This document shows positions 29,721 through 41,715 of a stretch of 64,000 nt of DNA, in pieces (the first letter of the stretch is position 1; each line of letters starts with the position of its first letter). The stretch comes from Hydractinia symbiolongicarpus. Taxonomy: Eukaryota; Cnidaria; Hydrozoa; Anthoathecata; Hydractiniidae. Position numbers and translations under genes: made by a program. A model generated the notes under the pieces. That model was not told the DNA's origin, searched no databases, and was given only the letters and a program-made list of their open reading frames with translations. The stretch lies in contig NC_079884.1 in assembly GCF_029227915.1 (NCBI RefSeq), forward strand, positions 12,340,001 through 12,404,000, written 5' to 3'.

Positions 29721-32700
29721 CTAAACACAAAGGTATTAACTTAAACTTCACGGCGATCAAATTTCGTGGTTATTGATCAAATCTGTTGAAACGTTAAGTC
29801 CTAGATGAAATATTTCATTTTAGATAAGACAAAATTTACTGTATACTTTAATCACTTTTGCAGGAATTTTTTTTGTCAATAGTAACACGTTGACATTAAT
29901 AACGCGAAACACGATATAAACGCAATCATACGGAGTATGAACGTATTTTATGTTTTCACGCCACCAGATTATAAATAATAGTACTAAAATTTGCAACACT
30001 TCTAAATTTTAAACTTTAAATTTACTTCAAGAAAAATATTTCGAGTACAGCGTTCAGTAGGCAAATTTTTTTTAAGCATAAAAAGAGTTTAATAATAATT
30101 TTTGAACTAGTGATTCTTTCCATTAAGTGCGTTTTACACTACAGCAATATATTCCCAGCCGCAATATTGCTACATCACCTTGATGTAATGTAAAACAACC
30201 TGCAATATATTGATGAAAAAATATGACGCAAATGTTCGTAATATTCTGCAATATTTTTCACACAATCCGCAGGAATGTGTATTTGGTTTAGCCTTTCTTC
30301 GTCTAGGAATAAAAAATAAACACATTGGTGAATATTTTACGCAGAGCCAATTGATGTGCGAGATTACATGAGAAACTAGCCGAGGCGGTAAAAATTTTAT
30401 TTATAACGCGGGTTGACACTGATTTTTAAAAGAATGTCTTAGGATCTAGTGCTCATAATGTTGTATTTATTATAGTGTAGTTAAGTCTAGTTAAAGATAA
30501 ACGTATTTCATATTCCAGTACAAGGAACGAAAAGTTGTTTAATGGCGCGCCGTTTACTTATTTTTGTGCAAAAGGCGCATATTTAGCTTTCCGTACAAAA
30601 GTTTGACTGATTTTTTCTGCCATTATGAGTCTTATCTAACATGTGTTGGATGTTGGATGGTTACTGGTTACTTGTCGTGGATTTTAATGTATGTATTTAG
30701 TCCTTATTTTAGTCTTTCAACTATGGTTTTACATTGATTTAATATCATTTTGGAGCTTAAAACATATTGATTGCATCAATTATAAGGATCTTTTATCTAA
30801 CTAGCTAAATTCATTCTGCAGACTTTGATTCTATTTTTATTCCATTTTATTCTATTTCTATTATTATTAAGTTTTTACCAGTGTTGCTAATGATTTTGTT
30901 TCTCCATTATCATGATACGATCACCTTAAAATTTGTCATTTCAGATGATTCTTCACCCCAAAAGTCTTGACATCAATCAAATATAATTGTAAACACAAGA
31001 TTTCACTTTATTATAGACAACAACATCATTGGTTACATCACAAATTTATCGCCAATGAAGTCCAGAATTTTGCATTTGTTATGTTGTTGAGATTTTTCAA
31101 ATCGAAGAGAAATAAGCTGCGTAGGAGCTTTTATATTATTTAGTATGTATATGTAGAGCCTAGCGTATCTCACATTGGAAAAAACACATCACAGAATTAA
31201 GACGTAAATCACGAAATTAGGGCGTTTTAGCTAATTCATCATTAAAACCACGAGGGTGCCGATAAGCCGCATACACCGTGAAAAGTGCGGGCGTGAACAA
31301 TGCCTGAACAAAAAAAAAAGATTCACCACAAATACACTCAATGATTCACCACAAATTATTTAAAAAAGCATAAAAATTAAAATGAACCATGTGGTAGTGA
31401 AGTGCCTAAAAGAACTGTTTTTGATGGTTTTTAATTTACTTGATAAATAACTTATACATAAACTTTATAAACTCCTTTCTCTTCAAGCTTTCAACTGTCG
31501 TCCGCCATGTTTGTGTTACAAGGCGTTGCATTTCGGGATTCGAAAAGTCGCCCCAGCTCGCCCTTATATATGCGGGCGTTTGCGGCTTATCGGCACCCTA
31601 GTTAAAAACCATGATTTTATGTGGTAAGATGAGTCACCAGATCATCGCCGGAGTAATAAAAGGATGGTAGAGGACATATATTTTTTCACTTTCAAAAGAT
31701 GCAAAAAATATAGGAAAGAAAAACAATGTGGTTGCCTAATATATTTTATGTATATAGAGATTTATTTTATGTATATAGAGATTTATGAGAATAGCTGTCA
31801 TCTCCACTTTCTCAGTTTTAACTTATATTGTTGTATTAAATAACACAATTTTTAAGGATTGAAGTTCGAAGTACCTGTACTTTTTTTTCTGATGTTACTT
31901 CTATTCCGATATGTTTGTGAAGATTTTTGAGAATCACATCCAAGCTGCTACTTTTCTTAAATTCCTTGTCTTTCATAAGTGATATTTTTTTATCATTTGC
32001 AAATTTGTTACTTAAAATTGCAGTAATATGATGTGCTGATGGTACAAACAGGACTTGTCTATTGGGTTTTACAGGAATCAATTTTTCTCCAAACCCAGTG
32101 TTGTATCTTTGTTTTTATTACATATATATACTTATATATATATATATATATATATAGTTAATTGTGTATTCTTTTGTTATTCAAGGTTTTTAAAAACAAT
32201 TTATTAAAAGAAAATAAATAAAAAATATTACTGATATTTTTTTATAGTAAAAGTTCTTTATATACAGTGTTTTTTTTTAAATCGACATCACCCTCTATAT
32301 GCAAGTACTGTTGCTACCCCTTATAATAGAACATCTCCACAAAAGCGTAGATAGTTGAAAACCTTCTTGTTTCAACCTGACAGAAGGTCAGAATAGCCTT
32401 CTGGCAGTTGTAAGTGTTTAAGCCGTCCCATTTTCTTGCATAGGCATATTTTAACCATGTTCAAATCGATTTATTAGGATTGGATTGTGTGTTCAAATTG
32501 ACAGGTTTTCTTGTTAATTATGAGTTTGAATTAAAAAAATTTGCACAGGAATTTCTTTTATTTCACGGTATAAAATGATGTTGACTTATATTATAGAGCT
32601 TATTATTACAGAGATAAAGAGGCCTGGGATGAAGAAATAAGTGTCATTTTGGCAAAAAAAAAATTATATTAATTAATTCACCTTTATAATATCTATGCAT

Positions 32701-35494
32701 TGATAAAGTTTGAATGCACATCCCTTAACAGGTCTAAAATTACTGATGATACAAAATGTCAAAATTTCCTATTACTTAAATATGACATCAGACATCATAT
32801 TTTATTATGCAGCATATAAATCTGAAATTTTTTAATTGTGAATATCTTGAAAACAAAAAAGGCTTTTTAAAAAATTTAAAAAAGACTTATTAATCAACTT
32901 TTTAAGCTGTATAATATAAGTTTAACTCCATTTTATAATGGAATGGTAAAAATATGATTTTAACAAACATTTATAACAAGGTTTGTTAAGAAGTTGTCAA
33001 AACATAAGAAGCTTAGCTTTGACATAATTGCTACAATATTTGTAAAGCTATTGTATGAAATTGGTATCTTATTCACGATATTCATTTTCCTGAAAAAAAC
33101 CTAAAGCAAATGTTAAGAGCTTAGTAATTTCCAGTCATTAACCAGCATCATTAAAAAGTATTGATGACTAGCTAAGGCCTAGCCAACATGACAATATAAA
33201 ACTTAAAAGCAAACTTCAGGATAACAAAATGTATCGATACCTGAACTTGTTGCCATGAAGATTAAGAAGTCTGCATTTGATGGAATTTCCTTGTGTAACC
33301 GTACACGGACAATCTCTTGTGACACTTGTGCATTCTGTTGTGGAGCCATAGGTGAATCGCTCTCAATACTTACACCCTTGCCGTCGTTTTCTCCCTGGCA
33401 GGCTTGTATGAAAAATAATTTTGGTTTTTGAAACAACTTTGGACAATTATTTCCCTCAAATATTGTTTTGATATCTGCCAGTTTTACTTTACGACCATCA
33501 TTTCCATAAACACCACCATCAAAACCATGCGATAAAATACAACACACAAAGCAGTCATAGTTCTCGTGATCTTCCTTCGCAGCAACATGCTCCAACACTT
33601 CCGACATTTCACTAGCAGTGTGGTCTGGATAAACAGTCACTTCAAACCCTAACCACTCAAAGGTCTTTTTCAAGTTCGACACATCGTGTTCTGTTCCTTT
33701 CCGTTCTTTTAAAACTGCTCCAGTATATAGTTTTACACCATTCTCAAAACTGTTACTAAAAATTAAACATTTACCACGAGGGATACTTTTCATTGAGTAT
33801 TCAGGTGGCCTACTTCCACCTGGGAGTCTATTTGAGGAAGTATTTGTGACATCCTCATTTGAATTTCTTTTTACTTTTAGGTGACTCTGGTTAGCTCTTT
33901 TACGAATATTGTCTGGCGTCAACAATGAAGAAGTTGATTTAGTTCTGTTTACTAAATAGTAAATATAGATACAGGTTTATTGTAGAAATGCTATTAAGAA
34001 AAGAATAACATTATTCCCAGTCATATTCCTAATAAATTTGTTCCTGGCTAAAACCTGTTTTTCATGGGCCTGCCTACCTACTGAACGCCCACTGAATATG
34101 TTTGATATGTAATTTGTAACACAGCAAGGATGTCATTCTAAAATTACTCTAAACGACCAGGTCTTCCTGAAAGTTCTACTGTATAAGAATACCATGTTTT
34201 TCGAGGTCATTAAAAAAAAACCTAACAAGTTGTATACAATACAAATTATTTCTTCCCCTTTTTTTAAAAAAAATATGGTGATTGTTCCTCTGGCTTTTTC
34301 CTTCATTTCCTTCCTGTCATAACCGAACACAAATCTTAGGTGTTATCGATCTAGTAACTTACCTTCTGGTTTATTCTTACTCCTCAATTCACTTTCAGAA
34401 CTAAATGATTTTGATCTAATATCATCATCTTCATATTGTTCCTTTCCTCCCTTTTCAGAGGTTTTCTCCATTGAAAGTCTATGTGCTTCATAAGCATCTA
34501 GTTTTTTAATTAAATCTTTACGGGGTATGGCTTCAACAAGTTCGTATAAATGTGTTATGTCATTGCAGGAAATGAGACCAAGGGTTTCCAACATCTTTAG
34601 CAAATCAGATGCATCTGACAAATTCTCAGCTTTACCCACTGCAGAAATAGAGAATTAAAAATATATACACAGTAAGGAATCAAATGTAACATGAAAATAG
34701 CTAATTAGAAACCAGAGTTTGGTCACATGTGGAACTAAAAAAATTTGTAGATAATCTGTTATTACATTTTAGTCCACTAATTAAAATGTAATTAAAATGT
34801 AATTGTACTTTTCAGTTGATTTTGCCCAAAAGAAATTAGGATTGTTTTGAAATTTGTCATTTTCTAGCATTTTTAGATATATACTTAACTTAGTGTAAAA
34901 AATGAAAAGAAAAATTTTTAGCTCATTTTGGACTGTTCTAGGTCCGCTGCCGAGCAATTAGATTTGCAAATGAGACGAAATCTAATTTGTGAATAACCTT
35001 TACTAACATTTTATACCATTTGGAGAAAAAAGTAATATATACAACTTTTAGGGGGAAAACTCAATAAACTTTTTTTTTTTTTTTTTTTTCGAAAACGACT
35101 TAATATTCTGAAATGGCACTTTCTATTTACCTTTCAGCAAAAAAACAGAAAAAAACTAATGAGCAGATCCAGAGAAATGCTGTGATGTGCGGATGTATGG
35201 CTAACTTGTGTGATTAATTATGTCTGCTCAATTTTTTTAAAGTCCTTTTCATTTAGAAGATAATCGCATCTAAAGATTTATTTGAAAACATTTTAAGCTT
35301 TAAAACATAAGTTCAACATAATTCACCCCTTTGGAATCCCTTTAAGCACACATATTTATTAAATATAAAAAAAGAACAATACTTGGTATGTGTTCAGCAC
35401 TGAGAAATTTTATGCATTTGACATCAGAAGTTGTAAGATGATCTGCCACATCTTTTAAAAACTTGGTCCACACACTTGGTCCAAAAGTAGGCAT
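29404..35494 (-). CDS. Initiator-type caspase with one death effector domain (4 exons)
   Basis: Cysteine-aspartate protease of apoptosis. Exons 35494-35383, 34638-34363, 33951-33241 and 29720-29404 join in phase to 1,416 nt, 471 residues. The N-terminal DED (about residues 5-85) carries LLKMLETLGLISCNDITHLY and the helix-6 motif RKDLIKKL. The large subunit has CCILSHGFDGG (catalytic His about 271) and FFIQACQGEN (catalytic Cys about 314). The linker has SIESD|S, a plausible autoprocessing site after Asp about 328. The small subunit has ISWRNPKTGSWFIQCLCDVF, with the substrate-pocket Trp/Arg and WFIQ. Start ATG at 35494 follows an AG acceptor at 35508-35509, so at least one untranslated exon lies upstream. 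DED places it with caspase-8/10-like enzymes, but with one DED instead of the two in vertebrates. Confidence 0.93.
29721..33240 (-). other. Caspase intron 3
   Basis: 3.5-kb intron with a 347-bp MITE (31253-31599) and a (TA)n run at 32131-32156. An 81-codon - strand frame (31836-32081) is unidentified. A palindromic segment near 30130-30210 (GCGTTTTACACTACAGCAAT, later ATGTAATGTAAAAC) may be another element end. Confidence 0.7.
31253..31599. mobile_element. MITE with terminal inverted repeats
   Basis: Left end AGGGTGCCGATAAGCCGCA, right end the exact reverse complement TGCGGCTTATCGGCACCCT; 347 bp, no coding capacity. Subterminal GCGGGCGTG / ATGCGGGCGTT are also symmetric. A target duplication is not obvious. 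Confidence 0.9.
33241..33951 (-). CDS. Caspase exon 3 (p20 large subunit)
   Basis: Contains the prodomain linker, GKCLIFSNSFENGVKL, LSHGFDGG and QACQG catalytic motifs, and ends FLIFMATSSG at donor GTATCG. The frame read past 33241 (IDTFC) is intron. Confidence 0.95.
34363..34638 (-). CDS. Caspase exon 2 (DED second half)
   Basis: GKAENLSDASDLLKMLETLG, YELVEAIPRKDLIKKLDAYE, then an acidic/Ser-rich linker to SKNKPE. TGCAG acceptor, GTAAGT donor. Confidence 0.9.
35383..35494 (-). CDS. Caspase exon 1 (DED first half)
   Basis: MPTFGPSVWTKFLKDVADHL, TTSDVKCIKFLSAEHIP. Donor GTATTG, phase 1; the A here plus TG of the next exon makes an internal Met codon. The exon extends to 35507 as 5' UTR. Confidence 0.85.
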
Positions 35495-35507
35495 ATTTAA
35501 AACTAAT

Positions 35508-36470
35508 CTAGAAAATATCATAGTTAAAGAAGCATTACCAACGTAATAAATCTGAAAAATCTATAAAACACCAAAAATGGTTAACTTTCATTTCACGTAT
35601 GGAATGACATGCATTCACACACATGCTTTTAAAATTTAGGGTGAATTAAGTTCAATAATTATGTGATATATTTTTAATGACCAAATTACTTTTACTGGAA
35701 ACTTCACCATGTAGAAAAGCCCACCAGTCATCATAGGACCTGTTCTTGTTATGCAACTATAACATAATATAAATATATATAGTAGTACTACAATAACTTG
35801 ATCAACATTGGTTGTTTACAAACATAGGCTAAAAGTACAGTTTCAAGTACCTGTGCTATGTATTTTTATCCTATGCTAGGGGACTAAAGGAACTAATTTT
35901 TTGTTATCTATTGACGTGAACTATATATACATACCTAGGATATATATGTTTAATAAATTTTCAGACAGAATGGGATTAAAACCCACAGAGTTGAAACTTG
36001 TTAGTACAACTGACAAGTTTGAGCTCATGCCTTGACCATCTGACCTCGACCATCTGTCTTAATGGCACAAGACCATTAACAATTATAGGACAAAGAAAAC
36101 TACAGATTTAAATAAGCAGTTTAAAAAACAAGCATAATCATGATAATTAAGGATACAGTAAGCCCCCTTCAGAGTCATTTTTTTTAAAAAATTATTTTTT
36201 TTAATTTTGATTCTTTGGCATATTTTCCTATTTTTTTTAAAAGAATCAAAAATATAATGATGATGATGAATGATGATTATTGTTAAGAGGGATAAAATGA
36301 GAAAAAATATTTTTTATCTTTTACGCTACGGGACACGGCAACAATTTTCATGTGATTGGAACAAAAAAAAAATTTGTTGCAATCGTATGCAAAGTTGTTT
36401 CCGTGTTGCATGAGTTCCAGCACATGAAACAAAATTTATGAAAATGAAACCAAAACATGTGTGACAGTGA
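35508..36470. other. Upstream of the caspase coding start
   Basis: Probably caspase 5' UTR intron and promoter. AT-rich, no coding feature recognised. Confidence 0.45.
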
Positions 36471-36473
36471 TAA

Positions 36474-37200
36474 ATGATGGCCGTCCCAGTTGATCGAAGT
36501 ATAATAATCGTTTCTATTGCACTTCTTCTTGGTGAAGAAGAAACAAAGAATAAACAATCCAAACGATCTATTTGGACAAGGCCATGGTTACAACGTATGA
36601 AGGTCGATGGAGCCTTTCACAACTTAGTTCAAAAAATTAAAGGAAGAAGATCTAAAAGGATTCAAAGGATATGTAAGGATGGACATTGGTGATTTTGATG
36701 AACTGGTCCATCTACTTGCTCCGATTTTGCATAAGCAAGATACCAACATGACAGAATGCATAAAACTAGAGGAAATGTGTTGTATCACATTAAGATATCT
36801 TGCAAGCGGTGAATCATTCAGATCTTTAGAGTATCAATTCCGGATCAGTAAGAAAGCAATATCTTATATAGTTCAGGAGGTGTGTAGTGCTATCGCTAAA
36901 ACTTTGGGAAAAAATAACTTTAAAACACCGGAAACAACAGAAGAATGGATGGAAATTGCAAAAAAATTTTATCATCAATGGAATTTTTCAAATGGATTAG
37001 GTGGTGTCGACGGAAAACACATTGCTATACAGCAACCAAAAAACTCTGGCTCGGATTATAGAAACTACAAAGGAAGTGATAGTGTCATTTTGATGGGAAT
37101 GATTGGACCAGAATACGAATTCCTTTTCGCTGATGTAGGGATGAATTGCAGAAATTCAGATGGCGGGAATTGGTCCCAAAGTCACGCTTTATGTCTTCTT
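36474..37200 (+). pseudogene. Harbinger/HARBI1-type transposase remnant
   Basis: The frame from 36474 gives KRSIWTRPWLQRMKVDGAFH; a frameshift near 36625-36650 moves into the second frame (LKEEDLKGFKGYVRMDIGDF and onward). The nuclease region has GLGGVDGKHIAIQQPKN (first Asp), then ILMGMIGPEYEFLFADVGMN (second Asp) and RNSDGGNWSQS. The homology then stops, so the third acidic residue and the C terminus are missing. A dead copy of the PIF/Harbinger DDE transposase. Confidence 0.9.
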
Positions 37201-37652
37201 TTGAAAACTTCCCATCGAATAGCTGTACTAGTTTTTCATAAAGAGAACCCCTCAAATTGCGATCTCGGTACTCAGTCAGGTGGTGGTTCCAAAGCGATGG
37301 GTTGGAATTGAAGAAGTCAATTAGCATTTCTTTCTCCTCCTTATCAAATGTTACTTTCTTCTCAACTCTATCAATTTCTTCTGTTAAAGAAGGAAAGTTG
37401 ATCGAAAAACTTCAACTTCTTCTTTGGCTCTTTCTGTTGGTATTTTTCCCGCTCTCGTATGAAAGCAGTACGGAGAGCATAAAGTTCTTATCAAGGAAAT
37501 CCTTGGTATATTTTCCATCAAAAAATTTTGTTTCTCTTCTTTATTCCAAAAATTGACTTCGGAAAACGACAGTGGTTTGTTTTCATTATAAAATTTAATA
37601 AGTTCATTTTTTTTTCTTCCGAAAGTTTTTGCTTTGCTAGATCTTCTGCCAT
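37085..37652 (-). pseudogene. MADF-type second protein of the Harbinger element, broken
   Basis: ATG at 37652 starts MAEDLAKQKLSEEKK, and frameshifts follow. Near 37327-37100 the frame reads MLIDFFNSNPSLWNHHLTEY, RDRNLRGSLYEKLVQLFDGK, FSKEDIKRDF, a MADF DNA-binding fold. Harbinger elements often carry a Myb/MADF protein beside the transposase. The two pieces converge and overlap here because the DNA between them was lost. Confidence 0.75.
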
Positions 37653-37837
37653 GTTGAAGTCTTATGTAGTTTAGATTGAATTCTTGTCTAATTTGTTGTG
37701 ATTGAAAAATTTTTGTTTTGATTTGTCTTGAGTTTTTAAACGAATTTGATTGGTTAAATTAAAAAAATGTTCCAAAAATTCTCCTCAAATATGGGGACAC
37801 GAGGAATTTTTCCTGATCCTCATTTGCAACATGAAAA

Positions 37838-37916
37838 TTTTGTTGCAGCCACAAAAAAAAATTCAAATTGATTTGAATTTTTTTTTTGTTGCAGCAACAA
37901 AAATTTTGAGCGAAAA
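37838..37916. repeat. Imperfect hairpin
   Basis: AAAATTTTGTTGCAGCCAC and its inverse GTTGCAGCAACAAAAATTTT flank a poly-A/poly-T stem. Parts resemble 36352-36395, so it could be a subterminal inverted repeat of the Harbinger remnant. Confidence 0.55.
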
Positions 37917-38240
37917 AAGTTGCAGAATGATTGAATTCCTCAAATATGTTTAATCTGTATAATAATTAAAGAGAGTTGTGCAGAACAAATAAAAAATTGC
38001 ATCTCTACATATAACATAGGAAACATTCACACTTTTATAATCTATGCAAATATATTATTATTTATCATCTATACCTTTATAATTTATTTCCTTATTTTTT
38101 TTCATTTTTATCCTGGATGTTATGTTATCCTGTTGTCTGTTTAACAATAACTAGACCCATAGTTCTACGAAAACACTTTACCTTGTGAAGCAAAGGTCTT
38201 TGATTTGCTTTTTCTCCAAATAAAATTTTTAGTCGTAACA

Positions 38241-39088
38241 TTTTTGTCGAACACTCCCCTCCATCTTGTCGAAATTGTACGAAAACAAGTTTGTTGTGAC
38301 AATTATATCTTTGAGCCTGATTATATGAGGCAAGTTGGCTCGGTGTTGGCCCGGTTGGCGGGTCAACCCGGTTGAAAAAATTTCATATTATATGGAAAAA
38401 GTCAACCCGGGTCAAGAACTACACTGCTGCCGGTTTGAAAAAAAAATGCGCGTAGTCTTTTAAAAATGGCGGATGCAAGATGTAAACAAACAAGCGAAAT
38501 TAAGTCAAAATTATCATTAAGTATTTTGGTCGCCAATAGTTTGCTGCTTCGCTCGCCATTATTGTTTTTCTTCTGTTTTGAATGGCAATGCGCATGCTTG
38601 TCTTTTCCAACCCGGCCCTGGCTTGGCAAAGTGATATTATATGAACCGAGTCAACCCTCCTAACCAACCTGTCCCGGGTTGAAAACACGAGCCAGCCCGC
38701 CTAGGCGGGTTGACTCACCTCATATAATGTCAAATATTTTTTTGTAGTGATCAGCCATTATGTCGAACTGTTTAATTTTATCATGCTGAGCATGTGGCGG
38801 GCCAACACTGAGCCAACCCGCCTCATATAATCAGGCTCTTTGGCTACAAAACTTTGCTTTTTCTAACGCAGAAAGTGAGGAAATATTGAGTTATTGATCT
38901 ATCATGCTTAAAAATAGATAAATCAGTCATAAAACAGCTATTGTAACACAAAATATGCGATGTTTTTGGAACGAACCACGTGTTGTTTTGAGTAAAAAAA
39001 GCAAAGTTTTTTAGAGCTGAATAAGAGCTTCGCAATCATATTTTTTTCAACGAACAAAAATTTTACTGAGGGGAGTGTTCGACAAAAA
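38241..39088. mobile_element. Candidate outer element with inverted TTTTTGTCGAACACTCCCCTC ends
   Basis: TTTTTGTCGAACACTCCCC begins near 38241, and its inverse GGGGAGTGTTCGACAAAAA ends near 39088. The pair encloses the MITE at 38314-38837. Probably an older element with a nested younger insertion; its outer limits are uncertain. Confidence 0.5.
38314..38837. mobile_element. MITE, 524 bp, with TIRs and 5-bp target duplication
   Basis: The left end AGCCTGATTATATGAGGC and right end GCCTCATATAATCAGGCT are inverted. The similarity extends about 40 bp (TTGGCTCGGTGTTGGCCCG versus CGGGCCAACACTGAGCCAA). Both flanks read CTTTG (38309-38313 and 38838-38842). The interior repeats a GGTTGACCCG/CGGGTCAACC motif in both orientations. 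No ORF. Confidence 0.92.
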
Positions 39089-41340
39089 GAACTGGAAGGG
39101 TGAATTTTTGTATAAATTTTATATATATATATATATATAAACAACAGAATGCAACAATCAACAATATTAAGTGAAAATAAGACTGACACTAAATTTGGTA
39201 AAATATGCTCCACTGTGATTCCATGTATTGTTTATATTTTTGGCTGCTTCTTCTAGCTAATCACCACATACATGTTGTAGCTTACTAGCTAGCCAGCTGT
39301 TACATTTACTTATTCTTAATGAAAAAAACCCGAAGACTTAGACTGGGATGGTACCCATTTTGAGCCAGATTGCTCCAGGCATGTTGTTGAGAATTATGGA
39401 ATCATATTTGTACCTTTTCCTCTCCTGATTGACATATTGAATGACATATACATGATGCATTCTACTAGCTAGCTGAAGCTGGCTTTTCCAGCTATAGAAA
39501 ACTAAATCGTACTCCCTGTACAATTGTGGCATAGCTAACGAACGCTAGCTAGCAAACAAATGCTGAAAATTCAGAAAACATGCATTACACTACTTTTGCG
39601 ACTAAAAGCAAATCCTTTTATATCGTTGCCCGTAGAAAATGATTGCGGATCTTTTACCATTTCAAAAACGAACAAAATTCCCCTCCCCTGTGCCCTTTCC
39701 GAGAATTTTGCCAGCATTTTTGCGCTATGCGAAGCAATGTACGGGGACACTATTTGTCACATATGAGTGACACATAACTCTAACCCTCCTGCTATTAGCT
39801 AACGAAACTGTATTCTGGCCATTCCCGGGGCCAGCGTAATTATGCTTTGTCAAGAAAGTGCTCCAGGTAAGATTTAAATTGCCGAAAAAAAATTCATAGT
39901 AGCGGTGGTGCTTGCTACACGAAAACAAACAATTCATATGCATCATTCCTGATTAACCAATTATCATTTTTTGCGAATTAAAGTAGAGCGTTATGCATCT
40001 TTACTTTTAGGCTAAACAGAACTGAAAGTCGCAGAATAACCCACTACATACTACATGCGGCTTATTTAGATGGTGTATGCACTACCCGGTCAACCTCGTT
40101 TTCTTGTCCAAGATTTTTCAACCGGGTGAGCCATTCTCCTCCGTCAAATGCCCATCCTCGTCCCCAGGGTCTGGCAGCCCCTGAGCCGTTAATAAAATCC
40201 ACTAAGAATGAAGCTAAGATATGTCATGATAAACCATAATCCTGCCACTAGTTTGCCAAAACGTGTCCCTGGGTGAAGTCCAATATATATAAATGGAGAC
40301 GGCTTGTGAGCAACAGTGAAAAAAGAAAAGGTCAACAAAAAAAGAGATTGTAATAATCTACAATAGCTCCGAGACATAACAGATTTACAAGGGATGACCT
40401 TACAAACAAAAAACAGTAAACGTCAACCCGATGTTTAGATCTCACCCCTTATTTTCCTCCTTCCCTTAATACGTCAAAATCAAAAAAATGTAATATCTCA
40501 TCGTCAATTCCTAAAACTTTTTATTTACCCGAAAAATCAAAAAAAATATTTAAACGTCTCGTATGAAAAACGTGAATTCGAGTCCCATAATTATATTTTT
40601 AAATCTTTTGGTTTCGAAATGGTATTTGAAAGTTTCGCTGATAATGCGATATTGTGACATCATCTACTAGATGCTAATAAACAAGTTTTTGCAAATGCAT
40701 GTTTCTTTATAAGAAGAAGTATATCTTACCTGACGTTCTTATTTTAAAAGCCTTTTTCAGTCTTATTTGTTCCTATTTTGTTATTAATTAATAATAAAAA
40801 CACAACTTTCTCAATTTCTTTGAAATTTATATGAACAATAGCTGTTTTTTGATTTGTTGTTAGTCGTGTAATTCTATATTTCCGCTCATGATTTCGATAC
40901 GCAAATACGAAATCGGTTTCCCTAAATTAATAACCACCGAGTAAAAGATTTTCCAGGCTAACATTTTCTGTTGAAACTCGTGTAACTAGAACAACTTGCT
41001 TCGTTTGTTAGAAAGTACTGCATACTAAAAAGCTTTATCTATCGTTAATTTCTAAATATTGATATTTTTTCGTTTATCGGCTTAAATAATATTACCAGGC
41101 GTTAGCAAGTATTATTACAAGCTCGTGAGCTTGTATTAAAACGCAAATGTGTCCTACAAGAATGGAATTTTTTGCCTCTCTGAGCACCGACAAGGAAGTA
41201 GTCGTGTGTTCGAATCTCATCTTGGTAACTATTTTTACTTTTTTTTTCTTTTTACTAACTTGTAACTAACTATGTCCGAAATAATCAATTGCAACGTCAC
41301 AGATTTAAATTTCGTACCTAAACTCTCTAAGTACTTGGAA
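39089..41340. other. No gene recognised
   Basis: Contains a (TA)n run near 39120-39140 and a degenerate copy of the foldback family near 40151-40282 (CTCGTCCCCAGGG ... GTGTCCCTGGG). Short frames look like chance. Confidence 0.6.
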
Positions 41341-41344
41341 GTCA

Positions 41345-41715
41345 TCTAAATGACGTTTCAGGCCAAATTTGGTATTTGTTTTCGACAAAACTTGGCACAG
41401 TTAACAAAAAAAGTATGCTGAACAAAATAGTGACACCATAATTTTGATTTTTGTCACTTAACGTCATTTTAGGCCAAATTGGTCTAAAAATTAAAACTAT
41501 TTTAGACAAAACTTGGCAAAGTTAACAAAAAAAGTATGCCGAACATGGTGACATTAAAATTTTGATTTTTTGTCGCCTAAATGTCATTTTAGGCCAAAAT
41601 TAGTTCGAAAATTAAAATACTTTATTTTCGACAAAATTTGGCACAGTTAACAAAAAAAAGTATGCTGAATATGATAGTGACATCAAAATATTGATTTTTG
41701 TCACCTAAATGGAGT
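41345..41715. repeat. Tandem triplication, about 120-bp unit
   Basis: Three successive units share GACAAAACTTGGCACAGTTA, ACAAAAAAAGTATGCTGAAC, then TTTTGTCACCTAAATG and TTTTAGGCCAAA, with small differences. Confidence 0.9.

Noticed and set aside
31836-32081. 81-codon - strand ORF in caspase intron 3
   Set aside because: No recognised domain, no good splice sites, and the flanking caspase exons join perfectly without it.
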